Positions 17,671 through 27,085 are shown, counted from the first letter of the stretch. The stretch is DNA of 64,000 bases from Petrocella atlantisensis (GCF_900538275.1 NZ_LR130778.1:1240001-1304000), one strand, 5' to 3'. The notes: generated by a model not told the origin, from the sequence alone. Made by a program: numbers and translations.

Positions 17671-18393
17671 TTAAAACAACCTTTTTCCATCTAATATATT
17701 GATACCAAGCTCTTTAGCCACACCAGTTTGCTTAAATGGATTTATTTTTTCTACGACATTGTCACGTTTGAAAAGCGAGCCTGTATTTTTAAACCAAAAT
17801 GTTACATTTGCTTTTATGCACTGTTCTCGGATGTTAAGCACCCACTCATAATCACATTCACGAGCTTCTCGTCCTGTTTCGCCTCCGACTGTAACATGGT
17901 CTACGCCATGAAGATAGGATGTTAAATCGATCGCTTCTAAAAGTGGTGCGCAGGCGATAAAACGTCGCTTAATCGGATAGGATAAAAATAAGGGAAGCCT
18001 ATCGTCGGCTACTTCTTTATTTTCGACACTACATCCAATATTTACATTGTCATAGCCATTTCCCCAATCTGATGGGAGGGATACAAGGAAACGATCAATC
18101 CGCTTAGTTAAAATCAGAAAATCAATGTCGGTTCTTTCCTTTATGATAGCCCACGCTTCTTTGCGCCACTCATCCGCTTCTGGAAGAAAAAAGTCCGTTG
18201 CAAAGCAGGTCGCAAGAATCTTATTTCCTTTGATCTTGTATTCACCTTTTGCATTTGTCCTTATAGGCCAATCGAATTTATCTGTTTTTTGTATGGTGTT
18301 TTGGTCATAGCGTTTGGCATGTGGACCATACAAATAGCAATTTGTGCAACCATCACTTGCTTTATAACAACCTGTCCACGGCTCCCAGTTCAT
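17671..18393 (-). CDS. DUF5131 protein, copy 2
   Basis: The 240-residue product differs from the copy at 6023-6745 by one residue that I can see (VADDRLP here, VADYRLP there) and ends in TAA instead of TGA. An in-frame TAA directly before ATG-AAC-TGG fixes the start. Its neighbours differ: upstream lie a GyrI-like gene and a broken WYL gene instead of an intact WYL regulator. Confidence 0.85.
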   Translation of the reverse strand: MNWEPWTGCYKASDGCTNCYLYGPHAKRYDQNTIQKTDKFDWPIRTNAKGEYKIKGNKILATCFATDFFLPEADEWRKEAWAIIKERTDIDFLILTKRIDRFLVSLPSDWGNGYDNVNIGCSVENKEVADDRLPLFLSYPIKRRFIACAPLLEAIDLTSYLHGVDHVTVGGETGREARECDYEWVLNIREQCIKANVTFWFKNTGSLFKRDNVVEKINPFKQTGVAKELGINILDGKRLF

Positions 18394-18452
18394 TTACATC
18401 CTCCTCATTTATTTATTAGTGTAGGTTATCTCATGTATTAACGTTCGTATAT
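17673..18452. repeat. 780-bp direct repeat, copy 2
   Basis: Nearly identical to 6025-6804. The right edge carries the last bases of the other locus's WYL gene joined to a different WYL C-terminal remnant (minus-strand residues FVGKEIQEEYTNVNT, compare FVRKEIQAELEK in the WYL fragment at 19037), so the junction is chimeric. Confidence 0.9.
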
Positions 18453-18511
18453 TCTTCTTGAATTTCTTTTCCGACAAAATCTCATTGGTAAAAATTCACC
18501 ACACTACATCC

Positions 18512-18955
18512 TTATTCTTTTAGTGCAATGTAAATATTGACATCTGCATGTTCCCAATCATCATTTAAGTACTCTTCAAAATCACCGGTGAAACTACGTT
18601 CTAAATTCATAGCCCAAATTTCATTCCACGCCTTAACCACTTCATCGACCATATGACCGTGAATTGAAAACTTGGCATATTTTCCTGCGGGGGTTGTTTT
18701 CACGGTTAAATTTTCATTATCCGCTTTTGAGACCTCAACGCCTGCCGTAACACAGTATTGATCTTTCGTATAGTCGGAATATAATCCAATGGCATGTGTG
18801 TTGATTTTATTCTTTATTGTTTCATATGTTCCTCCTTGAAAAAGGTCTTCCCATAATCCAGAGATGATTTCACTCACTTTAGGATCTGTATTTCCTGTTA
18901 CCGCACTTACTCCAACAATGGTTTTCTCGTCTAACTGCACAACTTCATAATTCAT
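18512..18955 (-). CDS. GyrI-like effector-binding protein
   Basis: The 147-residue protein matches the AraC-type effector-binding (GyrI-like) fold as a stand-alone domain: MNYEVVQLDEKTIVGVSA at the start, then VTAGVEVSK and the block TTPAGKYAKFSIHGH. Such proteins bind small hydrophobic or cationic ligands. The ATG at 18955 is 8 bases from GGAGG; one at 18961 is too close. It lies between the broken WYL gene and DUF5131, a grouping also suggested by the other locus. Confidence 0.8.
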   Translation of the reverse strand: MNYEVVQLDEKTIVGVSAVTGNTDPKVSEIISGLWEDLFQGGTYETIKNKINTHAIGLYSDYTKDQYCVTAGVEVSKADNENLTVKTTPAGKYAKFSIHGHMVDEVVKAWNEIWAMNLERSFTGDFEEYLNDDWEHADVNIYIALKE

Positions 18956-19036
18956 TAACATGACCTCCTATTTTCGTTTTATTATTTAAACTATAAGGTC
19001 ATTATACACGCCTTAATATGACTACTATGTGTCATA

Positions 19037-19612
19037 TTAAAAATAATATTCTAATATTTTTTCTAATTCTGCTTGAATTTCTTTTCGGACAAATTCTGGT
19101 TCTAATACTTGGCAATGACTTCCAAAGGACATGATATAGTAAAAAATCCATTCTCCTTTAGGATACTTGATCTCTACGATATAACTACCATCCTCTTGTT
19201 GTTCATAGACTTCAAACTCATCGAATACTCTATATTCCATTTTTTCAGATAGTTTTAATTTGAGTAAAATAAAGTCTTCCTGAAAGACTTCTTTCTCCAG
19301 AAAAATCTGTTTTGGTTTTTTCCTTTGAAAAATCTTATCTTCTACTATTAACTCTTTGATTCGTCGAAGTTTAAAAAATCTCATGTCCTTTCGCGCGCGG
19401 CAATAGCCATATAGATACCAAGCTCCACCCTTAAAACACAGTTTTAACGGTTCAACTTCACGAGAAGTTGTTTGTTTTTTTGCACTTGAATAGGAAAATT
19501 TAATCACATGTTTTTCTAATATTGTAATAAGAACAACAATGCCATAGACCCATTTATTCCAGTTGAAAATCCTTTCACCTCCGAAGCTTGCCATTGGATA
19601 AAATGGAATCAC
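19037..19612 (-). pseudogene. WYL-domain regulator lacking its DNA-binding half
   Basis: From about residue 30 on (VIKFSYSSAKKQTTSREVEP, then GGAWYLYGYCRARKDMRFFK) the frame is the WYL ligand-binding domain and C-terminal extension of a YafY-type regulator. The N-terminal winged helix is missing and replaced by about 25 unrelated residues. The 191-residue frame is therefore a 5'-truncated gene, created by a rearrangement at about 19550. Confidence 0.75.
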
Positions 19613-19833
19613 ACTGATTGCCAGGAGTATGCGTCCAAGTAAAAGCCACCATCGTTAACTCTAAAGGACCATTTTTCATTGGATAACCGCGTTCCAATAT
19701 AGCCAAAGACAACTCGAATACTAAGAGTCACAAGTATGGCACCGATTACATAAAAGGCATATTCAAGTCCTCTAATAAGTATTGGAAGAAGGAAAATTAT
19801 GATATACAAAAATAAAGTGTGGCTGCCTACCAA
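19609..19833 (-). pseudogene. Membrane-protein fragment
   Basis: The frame encodes two hydrophobic segments followed by a soluble tail, and overlaps the truncated WYL gene by four bases. There is no ribosome site and no recognisable family. It overlaps another gene start at 19882 in a different frame, so it is probably rearrangement debris. Confidence 0.3.
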
Positions 19834-19882
19834 TCAGTTCAGCACAAGCCCCATCATAGTAATCTTTAAATTTTATTGCCAT
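19772..19882 (-). pseudogene. Start of a broken gene (possibly DNA alkylation repair)
   Basis: CAGGAG lies upstream of the ATG at 19882, and the first 20 residues (MAIKFKDYYDGACAELIGRQ) resemble the beginning of HEAT-repeat DNA alkylation repair proteins. The frame then enters unrelated sequence and stops after 36 residues. The family assignment is tentative. Confidence 0.35.
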
Positions 19883-19923
19883 ATCTTGAAACTCCTGACC
19901 TTAGTTTGCAAATGACTAAAACT

Positions 19924-19960
19924 ACTCATTGTCTCGACATGGTGGGTGTAAAGTGCTGTG
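19924..19960 (-). other. RlmD-like C-terminal scar, S1
   Basis: The minus strand reads H-H-V-E-T-M-S-S-F, similar to the H-V-E-T-V end of RlmD/RumA-type rRNA methyltransferases. It lies between the AbiEii stop (19976) and the broken gene start at 19882. It is the least canonical scar apart from the one at 57361. Confidence 0.5.
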
Positions 19961-19975
19961 ACAGTATAATCTTTT

Positions 19976-20866
19976 CTACTTCCAACCTGTATCTGGATTC
20001 CAACTTTTATCAAATATAACCTCTGCTTCTATTGATTCTATAGGTTTTGACACAAATTCTACAACTACAGAAATAACTGCATCAAACTCAATATCGGCAT
20101 TCAGGCTTTTTCTGACAAAGACACGCCATCTCCTAGACATATCTTCATTTTCATGCATACTTTTTATGCGAGTAAGCGACTTACTATCACAATTTGCTTT
20201 TCTATTAATAAACGTTTCATTTATTGCCGCCTTTAACACTGCACCTTCAAATTCATAATGAATAGCAAGGTAATAAATATCATAGTAATCTTTCATTCTA
20301 CTTGTTGTTTCCATCCTTGAAAACATAGCTTCTAACTTCTCTGCAATTGTCGATTCAAGAGAATAAGATCTTAACACAGGTCTCCTATACCCATCTAATT
20401 GGGTTGGAATTTCAATCATATTTATAGATGGTACTATAACATCACCTATGCCGATGTCAATATCGAAGGGAGTTCTTGTATTCCCAATTATTCCAACCAT
20501 CTTGATTCTTACACCATGATAAGCTTTTTGTTCTGTAATGTTTTCTACTGCGTTAATCATAAAATCTATATATTGATTATCGCCATCTTGCTTCATGATT
20601 TTTTCAATAACATCTTTCATTTCAACTTGTGAATCGGAAATATTCTTCGCCAAAAAATCAATGTCCATTGTTGGTCTACCTTCAAAACCATTATATGAAA
20701 ATAAAAATAATCCGCCTTTTAAAATTAAATTTTCTTTAAATTCAGATACAGATAATCGTCTCAGAAATTCTTCTTGGCAAAACAACTGGAGAACCAATTG
20801 ATAAGGTAATCTTTTTACTCTCGCTCTGTTTTTAAGTTTTTGTAATATTGACTTTTCATTCTTCAT
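19976..20866 (-). CDS. abiEii: AbiEii-type nucleotidyltransferase toxin
   Basis: The 296-residue protein has the nucleotidyltransferase signature of AbiEii/AbiGii toxins: LILKGGLFLFSY, then RPTMDIDFLAK (the D-x-D metal site), and the later YSLESTIAEKLEAMFSR plus RMKDYYDIYYLA blocks near residues 175-205. Type IV AbiE toxins modify nucleic acid ends, for example tRNA acceptor stems. The ATG at 20866 overlaps the antitoxin stop as TAATG and has GGGG 8 bases upstream; a GTG at 20875 is an alternative. The gene looks intact. Confidence 0.9.
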   Translation of the reverse strand: MKNEKSILQKLKNRARVKRLPYQLVLQLFCQEEFLRRLSVSEFKENLILKGGLFLFSYNGFEGRPTMDIDFLAKNISDSQVEMKDVIEKIMKQDGDNQYIDFMINAVENITEQKAYHGVRIKMVGIIGNTRTPFDIDIGIGDVIVPSINMIEIPTQLDGYRRPVLRSYSLESTIAEKLEAMFSRMETTSRMKDYYDIYYLAIHYEFEGAVLKAAINETFINRKANCDSKSLTRIKSMHENEDMSRRWRVFVRKSLNADIEFDAVISVVVEFVSKPIESIEAEVIFDKSWNPDTGWK

Positions 20867-21462
20867 TACATCCACATCCCCATTATACTACTGACTTTTT
20901 TCTTTATATTCATCAATTCTGCATAGTCCATAAGATTTGTAATGTTTCTCTTTGAGTCATTAACATAAGATTTAATCGCTTTATTAAATACTTCTTTGTC
21001 CATTTTTCTTTCAAATCTCATGATATCACAAATTGTTCTTTCTCTATCAAATACCGGCAATGGTTGATTCTCAAACAATACTTCTGACTTCCCTATTTTC
21101 ATGAATTCTTCCTTAATAAAATAAAATTTCATCGGTAAATAGTCTATTTTGTATTTGCTCTTCGATTTATTCCTACTAACTGCAATATGCCATGTTAGCG
21201 GTGTCTTATCTGTATAGTCGTAAATGAAAAGCGCCGAATCCATACACACAATACCTTCTGGAAATAATTTTTTTATGATCACGCCCTCCGATACAGGCTC
21301 TTCGTAAAGCCATTCATAATAACCTGTCTTCAACTTATTTACATAACCATCATTGATTAGTCTATCCAAAACTGTATTATGGTATCCTTCAGCTGTAAAA
21401 TCAGCTAGTTTTATCACACCTTGTTGGGCATCAAATATTCTTTTATATTTTTCAATCTCCAT
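20866..21462 (-). CDS. abiEi: AbiEi-type antitoxin
   Basis: The 198-residue protein begins with a winged helix (GVIKLADFTAEGYHNTVLDR) followed by the AbiEi antitoxin core: LFPEGIVCMDSALFIYDY near residue 65 and PVFDRERTICDIMRF near 135. AbiEi antitoxins repress their own operon. The ATG at 21462 is 8 bases from GAGGGTGA; a longer frame to 21516 lacks such a site. The antitoxin precedes and overlaps the toxin, the usual order. Confidence 0.88.
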   Translation of the reverse strand: MEIEKYKRIFDAQQGVIKLADFTAEGYHNTVLDRLINDGYVNKLKTGYYEWLYEEPVSEGVIIKKLFPEGIVCMDSALFIYDYTDKTPLTWHIAVSRNKSKSKYKIDYLPMKFYFIKEEFMKIGKSEVLFENQPLPVFDRERTICDIMRFERKMDKEVFNKAIKSYVNDSKRNITNLMDYAELMNIKKKVSSIMGMWM

Positions 21463-21518
21463 ACGTAAAATCACCCTCTTTAGTTTTTGAAATTGGTCTT
21501 TTTTACATCTTAACATAA

Positions 21519-21574
21519 CAAAAGCGTAAAAACAATCTCTTTAAATTTCTAAAGAGATTGTTTTTACGCTTTTG
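21519..21574. terminator. 24-bp perfect hairpin terminator
   Basis: The arms 21519-21542 and 21551-21574 are exact reverse complements around an 8-base loop. It separates the Smr-like gene (ends 21647) from the AbiE operon (starts 21462) on the minus strand and would stop read-through into the toxin-antitoxin genes. A TAAGAT-like -10 for the abiE promoter lies just beyond. Confidence 0.8.
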
Positions 21575-21646
21575 CTGATTCTAAAAATTAATAGCATAAT
21601 ATTTACAGTGCTAATAGCTATTTCTTCATTTACTTTCTTACCTGTC

Positions 21647-22534
21647 TCAAAACGCATTCCACATGTGTGGGTGTAACTTTATGATTGTTTGGCAATCGTC
21701 AAACTTTTCCAACATTTCATCTTCATCCTTAAGATTAATGGCAATGTAATCACGAATCATGACTTGCCATTTACTCTGATGTTCTAGTTTCAAGACAATT
21801 GGTTGCTCTCTTTTCATTTTTAATAATTTTGTTACGAGGTCCTTAATATCATTTAATTGCATTTTTTTCGTTTTAATCATAACAATTAGCGCGCCTTCAT
21901 AAATATATATATTTTGAATACGAAATAGTAGGTCCTCTTTATTTAGACCGATACCAAGCAGTGGCATTAAAATGTCCAAATTTTCATGGTATAAAAAAGG
22001 TTCTAACGCTTCAACTGTCATTGAACGATGAACCTTAGCTCTTTTGATTGTTTCTTTAATCATCGTTAATTCAAATAGCCTTAGATTACTGATATCGTCT
22101 TCGGTCTGCTCCTGAATCTGATTTGAATCAAGAATAGACTTTTTAGCCTTTGTCTTATGTTTTGTCTCTAAATCAGCTACATCATGCCAAGGCTTTAAGT
22201 ACAACTTAGTAATGCCTTCGTTGCTCAATCCTTTGATCTTGTTCTCCAATCTAATATGACAGAAGTCTGTTTCAATATAATCTTTAAGAACACTGCCTCT
22301 ATTGTAACCATGGACCAACTCTAAAACCCTCACTTTAAGCTTTTTAGAATCAACAAGTAATTGAATGACTGTTTTTACTTCTTCAAGAGTCAATCCATGT
22401 AAATCAGCTTTCAGATTGATTTGATCATGGGCATCAATCTGATAGGTCACAAGCTTCTTTATTTGAGCTGAATTTAGACAGGAGGGTTCTAGTACTTTTT
22501 TAATTGTAAGTTGAACTGCTTCTTTTTTACCCAT
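21647..22534 (-). CDS. Protein with N-terminal Smr-like domain
   Basis: Residues 40-90 match an Smr domain: LKADLHGLTLEEVKTVI and VLELVHGYNRGSVLKDYI contain the DLHG and HG-x-G motifs of this nuclease or nucleic-acid-binding fold. The remaining 200 residues are alpha/beta and unassigned, with no membrane segment. Smr domains occur in MutS2 and stand-alone endonucleases. The gene is monocistronic, ahead of a strong terminator. The role is unknown. Confidence 0.6.
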   Translation of the reverse strand: MGKKEAVQLTIKKVLEPSCLNSAQIKKLVTYQIDAHDQINLKADLHGLTLEEVKTVIQLLVDSKKLKVRVLELVHGYNRGSVLKDYIETDFCHIRLENKIKGLSNEGITKLYLKPWHDVADLETKHKTKAKKSILDSNQIQEQTEDDISNLRLFELTMIKETIKRAKVHRSMTVEALEPFLYHENLDILMPLLGIGLNKEDLLFRIQNIYIYEGALIVMIKTKKMQLNDIKDLVTKLLKMKREQPIVLKLEHQSKWQVMIRDYIAINLKDEDEMLEKFDDCQTIIKLHPHMWNAF

Positions 22535-22629
22535 TCACGCCTCCTATCTACCAACAGCTAAAATATTACAATATTAATAAGGCAAAAAAACGCTCTCTTT
22601 TGCCTGTTCTAAATCTTTCAATCTTCACT

Positions 22630-23541
22630 TTATTTAGTTTTATCGTGATTCTTTAAAAACAACTTAATATTATCAAGTACCTTTTCACTCAAACGATCAA
22701 AGGCTTGCTTTGTTCTTCCCGAGGACACGCCCATACAATTGACATGAGCATGGGAAAGCAACTTGCCAGTATTGTCTCCTAGTGCGCCTAATGTATCACA
22801 GAAAAATTCATTACCACCCTTTTCAAGCCATTTTTCAAGAGCAGGAACGTCATGGGATGGACCTATAGAGGTATTGAACATTATTTTGTTATTTCCAAGT
22901 GATTCAAATTGTTCTTCATGAAATAAAATGACGTTTTTATTCAAACAGGAACAAACAACATCAACCGTGCCTAATAATTCTTTCAATGGAAGATATTTAA
23001 TATTTCTTGCTTCTTCTTCCGGTTTACGTGTACGGCTATAATAATATAAATCTGCGCCCAGTGCCTGAAGTGCTACAGCCGTCATCTGTCCAGAAGTACC
23101 AAGGCCAACTATACCGACTTTTAAATCCGTAATCTCCATAGGAAGCTCTTTCCATTGCTTATCACCAAAACCATGTAGGTATCTAACAAGTTCGCTAATT
23201 ACATATTCAACAACGCCCTGATCGCCATAATCCCTTATGCCATATACCGTAATATTTTTAGCATTGGCAGTAGGAATGTCCACATTGGCACTTTGGGCGG
23301 AATATAAACTACAACACATGCCAATATATCGGATATTAGGACAAGCATCCAACACTTCCTTATCTATATAAGTCGTATAGCTAAGAAGTACGGCATCCGC
23401 ATCGCCAATTCGTTGAATGATTTCTAGGTTGTTCTTAGGCATATTATCAAACATGATGACTTCTTTGGCATAATCATGTAGTTTTTGCTGTGCTGATGGC
23501 ATCAAACTAATGGGTTCAATTGCAACTAATTTTTTGAACAT
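22630..23541 (-). CDS. D-isomer-specific 2-hydroxyacid dehydrogenase family
   Basis: The 303-residue protein has a catalytic domain interrupted by a Rossmann domain with VGIVGLGTSG near residue 145, as in 2-hydroxyacid dehydrogenases. The usual C-terminal histidine may be the one in SHAHVNCMGVSSGRT near 262. The stop is 13 bases upstream of nothing further on this strand, and the aspartate dehydrogenase-like gene lies 13 bases upstream, so the two form an operon. The substrate is unknown; the linkage suggests one amino or keto acid pathway. Confidence 0.75.
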   Translation of the reverse strand: MFKKLVAIEPISLMPSAQQKLHDYAKEVIMFDNMPKNNLEIIQRIGDADAVLLSYTTYIDKEVLDACPNIRYIGMCCSLYSAQSANVDIPTANAKNITVYGIRDYGDQGVVEYVISELVRYLHGFGDKQWKELPMEITDLKVGIVGLGTSGQMTAVALQALGADLYYYSRTRKPEEEARNIKYLPLKELLGTVDVVCSCLNKNVILFHEEQFESLGNNKIMFNTSIGPSHDVPALEKWLEKGGNEFFCDTLGALGDNTGKLLSHAHVNCMGVSSGRTKQAFDRLSEKVLDNIKLFLKNHDKTK

Positions 23542-23554
23542 ATTGATTTACCTC

Positions 23555-24340
23555 CTAAAAAACAATTGGTGATACGGCATTCTGTAGAACAGCTACCACA
23601 CTCCAAGCGGCTACTTTGCTCGTTCGCGAATATATATTCAGCTCAGTTCTTATCTCTTCACCTTGAATCTCAATTTTGTATTCATCACCTTCAAACCCTG
23701 GTACTGCATCAATGTTCATAATTGTATTTTCAGGACCTGCGCTGGCTAGAGCAATGGCCACCGCTACATTAACCTTGGTTGGAAGAATAGCAATAGCTTC
23801 TTTGGTTGTGCCTGTAAATACCTGCTCACGTTTTGTGATCTCTAATAATCCATCTTTATATAGTGGTGAATGATACAAGGATCCCGGTGCTTTCTGTGCG
23901 CTAATGGATGCTGTTATAGGGCTCATAAGCGCAGCCGTTCGTAAAATATCAAACCCGCCTACCGCACCGCTTGCAATATATACCCGACGGTTGTTACGTG
24001 CCGCTGTATTTTTAACGCGTTCATAGAATTCTTGATCTGCAAATGCGCCAATTGATAGCACAACAAGATTGGACCTACCATTTAATACGGTTTCACTATA
24101 ATCTTGTATTGATTTTACAGATGCAGCTTCTGCTACAAAATCTGGTTTAAACGCCATAAGTTCGTTAATGTCCGCACAAGGCATACAGCCATGATGTTCT
24201 GCAAATGCTTTGGCACGATCATAATCTTTTCCCATTACAGCAACGAGTTCATATTCTGGCAAGTAGCCATCTTTCAATGCCTTGGCTACGATTTCATTGA
24301 GCTTTCCGCAACCAATTAGCGCTAATTTCAGTTTATCCAT
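23555..24340 (-). CDS. Aspartate dehydrogenase-like protein (NadX/DUF108 family)
   Basis: The N-terminal Rossmann motif LALIGCGKLNEIVAKAL is followed by a domain with ASGAVGGFDILRTAAL near residue 145 and a C-terminal segment LPTKVNVAVAIALASAGPEN with the conserved asparagine and alanine pattern of L-aspartate dehydrogenases. These make iminoaspartate from aspartate for NAD synthesis, or act on related amino acids. The partner 2-hydroxyacid dehydrogenase gene and the absence of nadA or nadC nearby make a different role possible. Confidence 0.75.
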   Translation of the reverse strand: MDKLKLALIGCGKLNEIVAKALKDGYLPEYELVAVMGKDYDRAKAFAEHHGCMPCADINELMAFKPDFVAEAASVKSIQDYSETVLNGRSNLVVLSIGAFADQEFYERVKNTAARNNRRVYIASGAVGGFDILRTAALMSPITASISAQKAPGSLYHSPLYKDGLLEITKREQVFTGTTKEAIAILPTKVNVAVAIALASAGPENTIMNIDAVPGFEGDEYKIEIQGEEIRTELNIYSRTSKVAAWSVVAVLQNAVSPIVF

Positions 24341-24613
24341 TGTATTCTCTCCTAAAGTTTATTTTTAGTTATATCTTAACATATAAAGCACTCTCAGGCC
24401 AATTACCCAAGAACAAAGGGTCGCGTTAATTTACTGTCGGAAAAGTAAGGATAGAAAAATCCTGATGAGATATTTTGAGTTCTGTAAAAACCATCTTATC
24501 ATAGTTTTATAATTCATTGTACCTTTTCCATTAATTTTGCATACTTAAAAGCCAGTCCATTTAGGATTGTGGCTACTAGACTTTAGTATATCTAAATTCG
24601 TCGGCTAAAACCC

Positions 24614-24716
24614 TTCCATGACTACATTGCAAACGACCTTCGTTGATACGTCCATGTATCAAACGAAGGTGGAATACATCCTTGTATTCTGGCGTTTTGC
24701 AACATAGTCATTCCAG
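24614..24716 (-). ncRNA. Three-way-junction structure in the ISLre2 3' region
   Basis: An outer stem (24616-24635 with 24693-24713, a few mismatches) encloses two hairpins: 24636-24649 with 24656-24670 (one bulge) and 24672-24678 with 24683-24689 (perfect). It lies in the 3' untranslated part of the transposase transcript. It may be a structured RNA, a terminator or a DNA-level recognition structure. Confidence 0.45.
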
Positions 24717-24776
24717 GAACTTTATCCTCTACACATCTGATTTCACTTTTTCTTATGTCTTTTTACTAAACGTAGA

Positions 24777-26246
24777 TCAAATGATGCCCCTTAGTTTCTT
24801 TGTAAGACAATACATGCCATCTACTAGCCGGGTACTACCTGCGACTGTCTGATGGTTCCAAACATCTGTATAGGTCTTTTGTTTCCTTTTGATCTCTTTA
24901 TCTACTTCTATTTTTATCTCATCTTGAATCATGCGGTGCTGTTTTTCTTGCTTGTATTTAATCAAATCACATACTTTACCATCATTGGCTACATAAGCTC
25001 TAAGTCTTGCCATCTTAGTTACACCTTCCTTTGACCATCCTAGCGGACGGCTACTTAACCTTGAAGAGAGGAGGTGGCTCACTTGACCTTCAGCACTGCA
25101 ACCCATCCTTGCATATTCATCATGATTAGGTCTTATTATGGCTTCCCAGTGATTGCTTATGTATACCCTGGTTCTTCTTATCTGTTCTTTTCTATTCTCG
25201 CTATCTGAGTACTCAAGGGCTATGTCAAAGACTGTATTGACTGCTTTTTTATCCTCAGATCTTATGCCGTCATAGATTGCCTTTCTTGCATCTGATACTG
25301 AATCACCAAGATGACCTATGGCTCTCATAATTGCTTGGTTTAAATGGAATTTATCAAGCACAAAATGACACTTTGCCCCGAGCACATCCACTCCTGATTT
25401 TATCCACGATGCGCCATCTCCCATGATGTATATATGTTCCAAATAGTCTTCATCATAAACCACATCTATGTATTCAAGCACTTCTTCCCATAAGTCTTCA
25501 CTCTTTTTGTAAACGCCTGCAAAGTAGTGTTTTTCTATTAGTCTATTTCTTTTACTTCCTTGGCTTTCTTTCTCAACATCCTCAAAAATACATGCTAGAC
25601 GTGGCTCTATTGTGTTGCTTTTATAGCCATTTTCTCCGACTTTTAAATCTCCCTTTTTATTGTTGAATTGTAAGGATACATGGTCTTCATCAGCATTTAT
25701 ATATAGGACTTTGACCTGTCTCTTTTTCTTTACAAAGGGTATTAATGCAGGTATTTCTAAGCTATGAACCTCTTTCATGACCGCTTGTTTACTAATAATA
25801 TCTTCTGTATGCGTTGCATGTTCACCACTAATTCTATAGCTAGTGTCAACAACATGCTTTATGGCTTCTATAACCACATCTTCACTTTTTCTCATGTTTT
25901 TTGTAATACCACATGCTTTATCTGCAAGAAATATGAATTCACCTGTTTCTTTCGACTTAAAATAAGTCCTTTTGTACTTGATCTCACCGCATGTGCTTGT
26001 AAATGAATTAGGGACCCTAGCACGTTCAACCACGTAGTGACTGGTTCGATATGCTGATTTTCTATACACCTCATCAATGCCTTCTATTGTCTCTGCAATA
26101 ATCTCTCGTTGCAGCTCCTGTAATGGTTTTCCTAACTCAAGAACAAACTCTCCAATATTCATTTGATCATCATTTATAAAACTTTCTACTACTTTTTCAA
26201 TCTTTTTGATACCAATCTCCATAAATTGTTGTATACTAATATGCAT
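24777..26246 (-). CDS. ISLre2-family transposase
   Basis: The 489-residue protein matches UPF0236/ISLre2 transposases: an N-terminal helical part with SYRISG-containing block near 135, then the catalytic region with VLYINADEDHVSLQ near 180, IYIMGDGASWIK near 275 and CHFVLDKFHLNQAI near 295, and a C-terminal MGCSAEGQVSHLLSSRLSSR block. The frame is complete, so the element may be active. GAGAGG lies upstream of the start. Confidence 0.92.
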   Translation of the reverse strand: MHISIQQFMEIGIKKIEKVVESFINDDQMNIGEFVLELGKPLQELQREIIAETIEGIDEVYRKSAYRTSHYVVERARVPNSFTSTCGEIKYKRTYFKSKETGEFIFLADKACGITKNMRKSEDVVIEAIKHVVDTSYRISGEHATHTEDIISKQAVMKEVHSLEIPALIPFVKKKRQVKVLYINADEDHVSLQFNNKKGDLKVGENGYKSNTIEPRLACIFEDVEKESQGSKRNRLIEKHYFAGVYKKSEDLWEEVLEYIDVVYDEDYLEHIYIMGDGASWIKSGVDVLGAKCHFVLDKFHLNQAIMRAIGHLGDSVSDARKAIYDGIRSEDKKAVNTVFDIALEYSDSENRKEQIRRTRVYISNHWEAIIRPNHDEYARMGCSAEGQVSHLLSSRLSSRPLGWSKEGVTKMARLRAYVANDGKVCDLIKYKQEKQHRMIQDEIKIEVDKEIKRKQKTYTDVWNHQTVAGSTRLVDGMYCLTKKLRGII

Positions 26247-26468
26247 AAGAAAAACACCTCTCTGTTATGATTTATGGTTTCTAGACAAAACTTATAATAT
26301 CACAACTTGGTGTTTTTCTTTTATCTTTCTTTATCCGACACTATCTTTACGCTAACAGAACAAAGAGGCTACGTCTCGCTTTGTAAAGCAAATTGTTTCG
26401 GCAGGAAAGATTTCCTTGATCGTTTACATAGCTTAGACTTTCCTGGAGAATTAAAAAAAGGATATCTC

Positions 26469-26983
26469 CTAAATGTCGGCTTGCTTTCTTTCCTTTGCCA
26501 CTTTGAGGTAGAGCACAATTAATACAATTGGCAAGATAAAGTCCCAATAGACAACAATGCCTGTATTACTTGGTGAGAAGTTTTGACTTTCAATCATGTG
26601 CAAAACATGTGTTATACCTGCCCCCCACAAAAAGGTTGATCTTGTTATAATATAAGGCAGCCAAAATGAGCGTATCCAAAACCCCATAAACCCTATAAGC
26701 CCAATCCCAAAAGTAGCAAAGGCTAGTTCCATCTGAAACCCACTATTTAATGGCCACCCGATGGATTGTGCCACTTGATCTGCATAGATGATATGACCCA
26801 TAATACCACTAATCATACCAAACCACCCGAAAGACCAATGGTATAAATCGCAATGATTTCAGTAGTAGACTCTATTCTCCTTTTATTTCTAGTTGATTAT
26901 AAGTGAACAGTTATAGATATTATAGTGACCACTATCTGCATGTATATATTCAACCCTGATATTTCAAAAAGTTCTTTCATCAT
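26469..26983 (-). pseudogene. DUF6790-like membrane protein, frameshifted
   Basis: GGAG precedes an ATG at 26980-26983 that starts MKELFEISGLNIYMQIVVTI, a membrane helix. The frame breaks near 26900 and again near 26840 before continuing as GWFGMISGIMGHIIYADQVA and two further helices to the stop at 26469. Joined, the pieces resemble a single membrane protein of about 165 residues of the DUF6790 type. At least two indels make it a pseudogene. Confidence 0.55.
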
Positions 26984-26992
26984 CTATCTCCT

Positions 26993-27085
26993 CTATTTTA
27001 CAGATTCCTTAGACTCAATATACATCTTGAAATCTTCATTGTTTTTATTAAAGTCTATAGCAGTTGGTTCAATTATTGATTTCAT
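26993..27085 (-). pseudogene. Short C-terminal fragment, unidentified
   Basis: A 30-residue charged frame (MKSIIEPTAIDFNKNNEDFK, then ten more) ends 10 bases before the decayed DUF6790 gene. It has no ribosome site and an in-frame stop just upstream. It is probably the tail of a lost regulator gene. The rest of 27086-27344 holds nothing I can support. Confidence 0.25.

Larger units (their letters stand above)
24435..26340 (-). mobile_element. ISLre2-family insertion sequence
   Basis: The ends TGTCGGAAAAGTAAGGATAG (from 24435) and, reversed, TGTCGGATAAAGAAAGATAA (to 26340) form imperfect terminal inverted repeats around an intact transposase. At about 1.9 kb it is longer than the usual 1.5 kb because about 340 bases of structured non-coding DNA follow the transposase. 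I could not identify a target-site duplication. Confidence 0.75.

Noticed and set aside
21636-21662. Minus-strand R-F-E-T-G-K after the Smr-like gene as another RlmD-like scar.
   Set aside because: It overlaps the Smr gene end, lacks H-V before E-T and has no L-L-x-R-K continuation.
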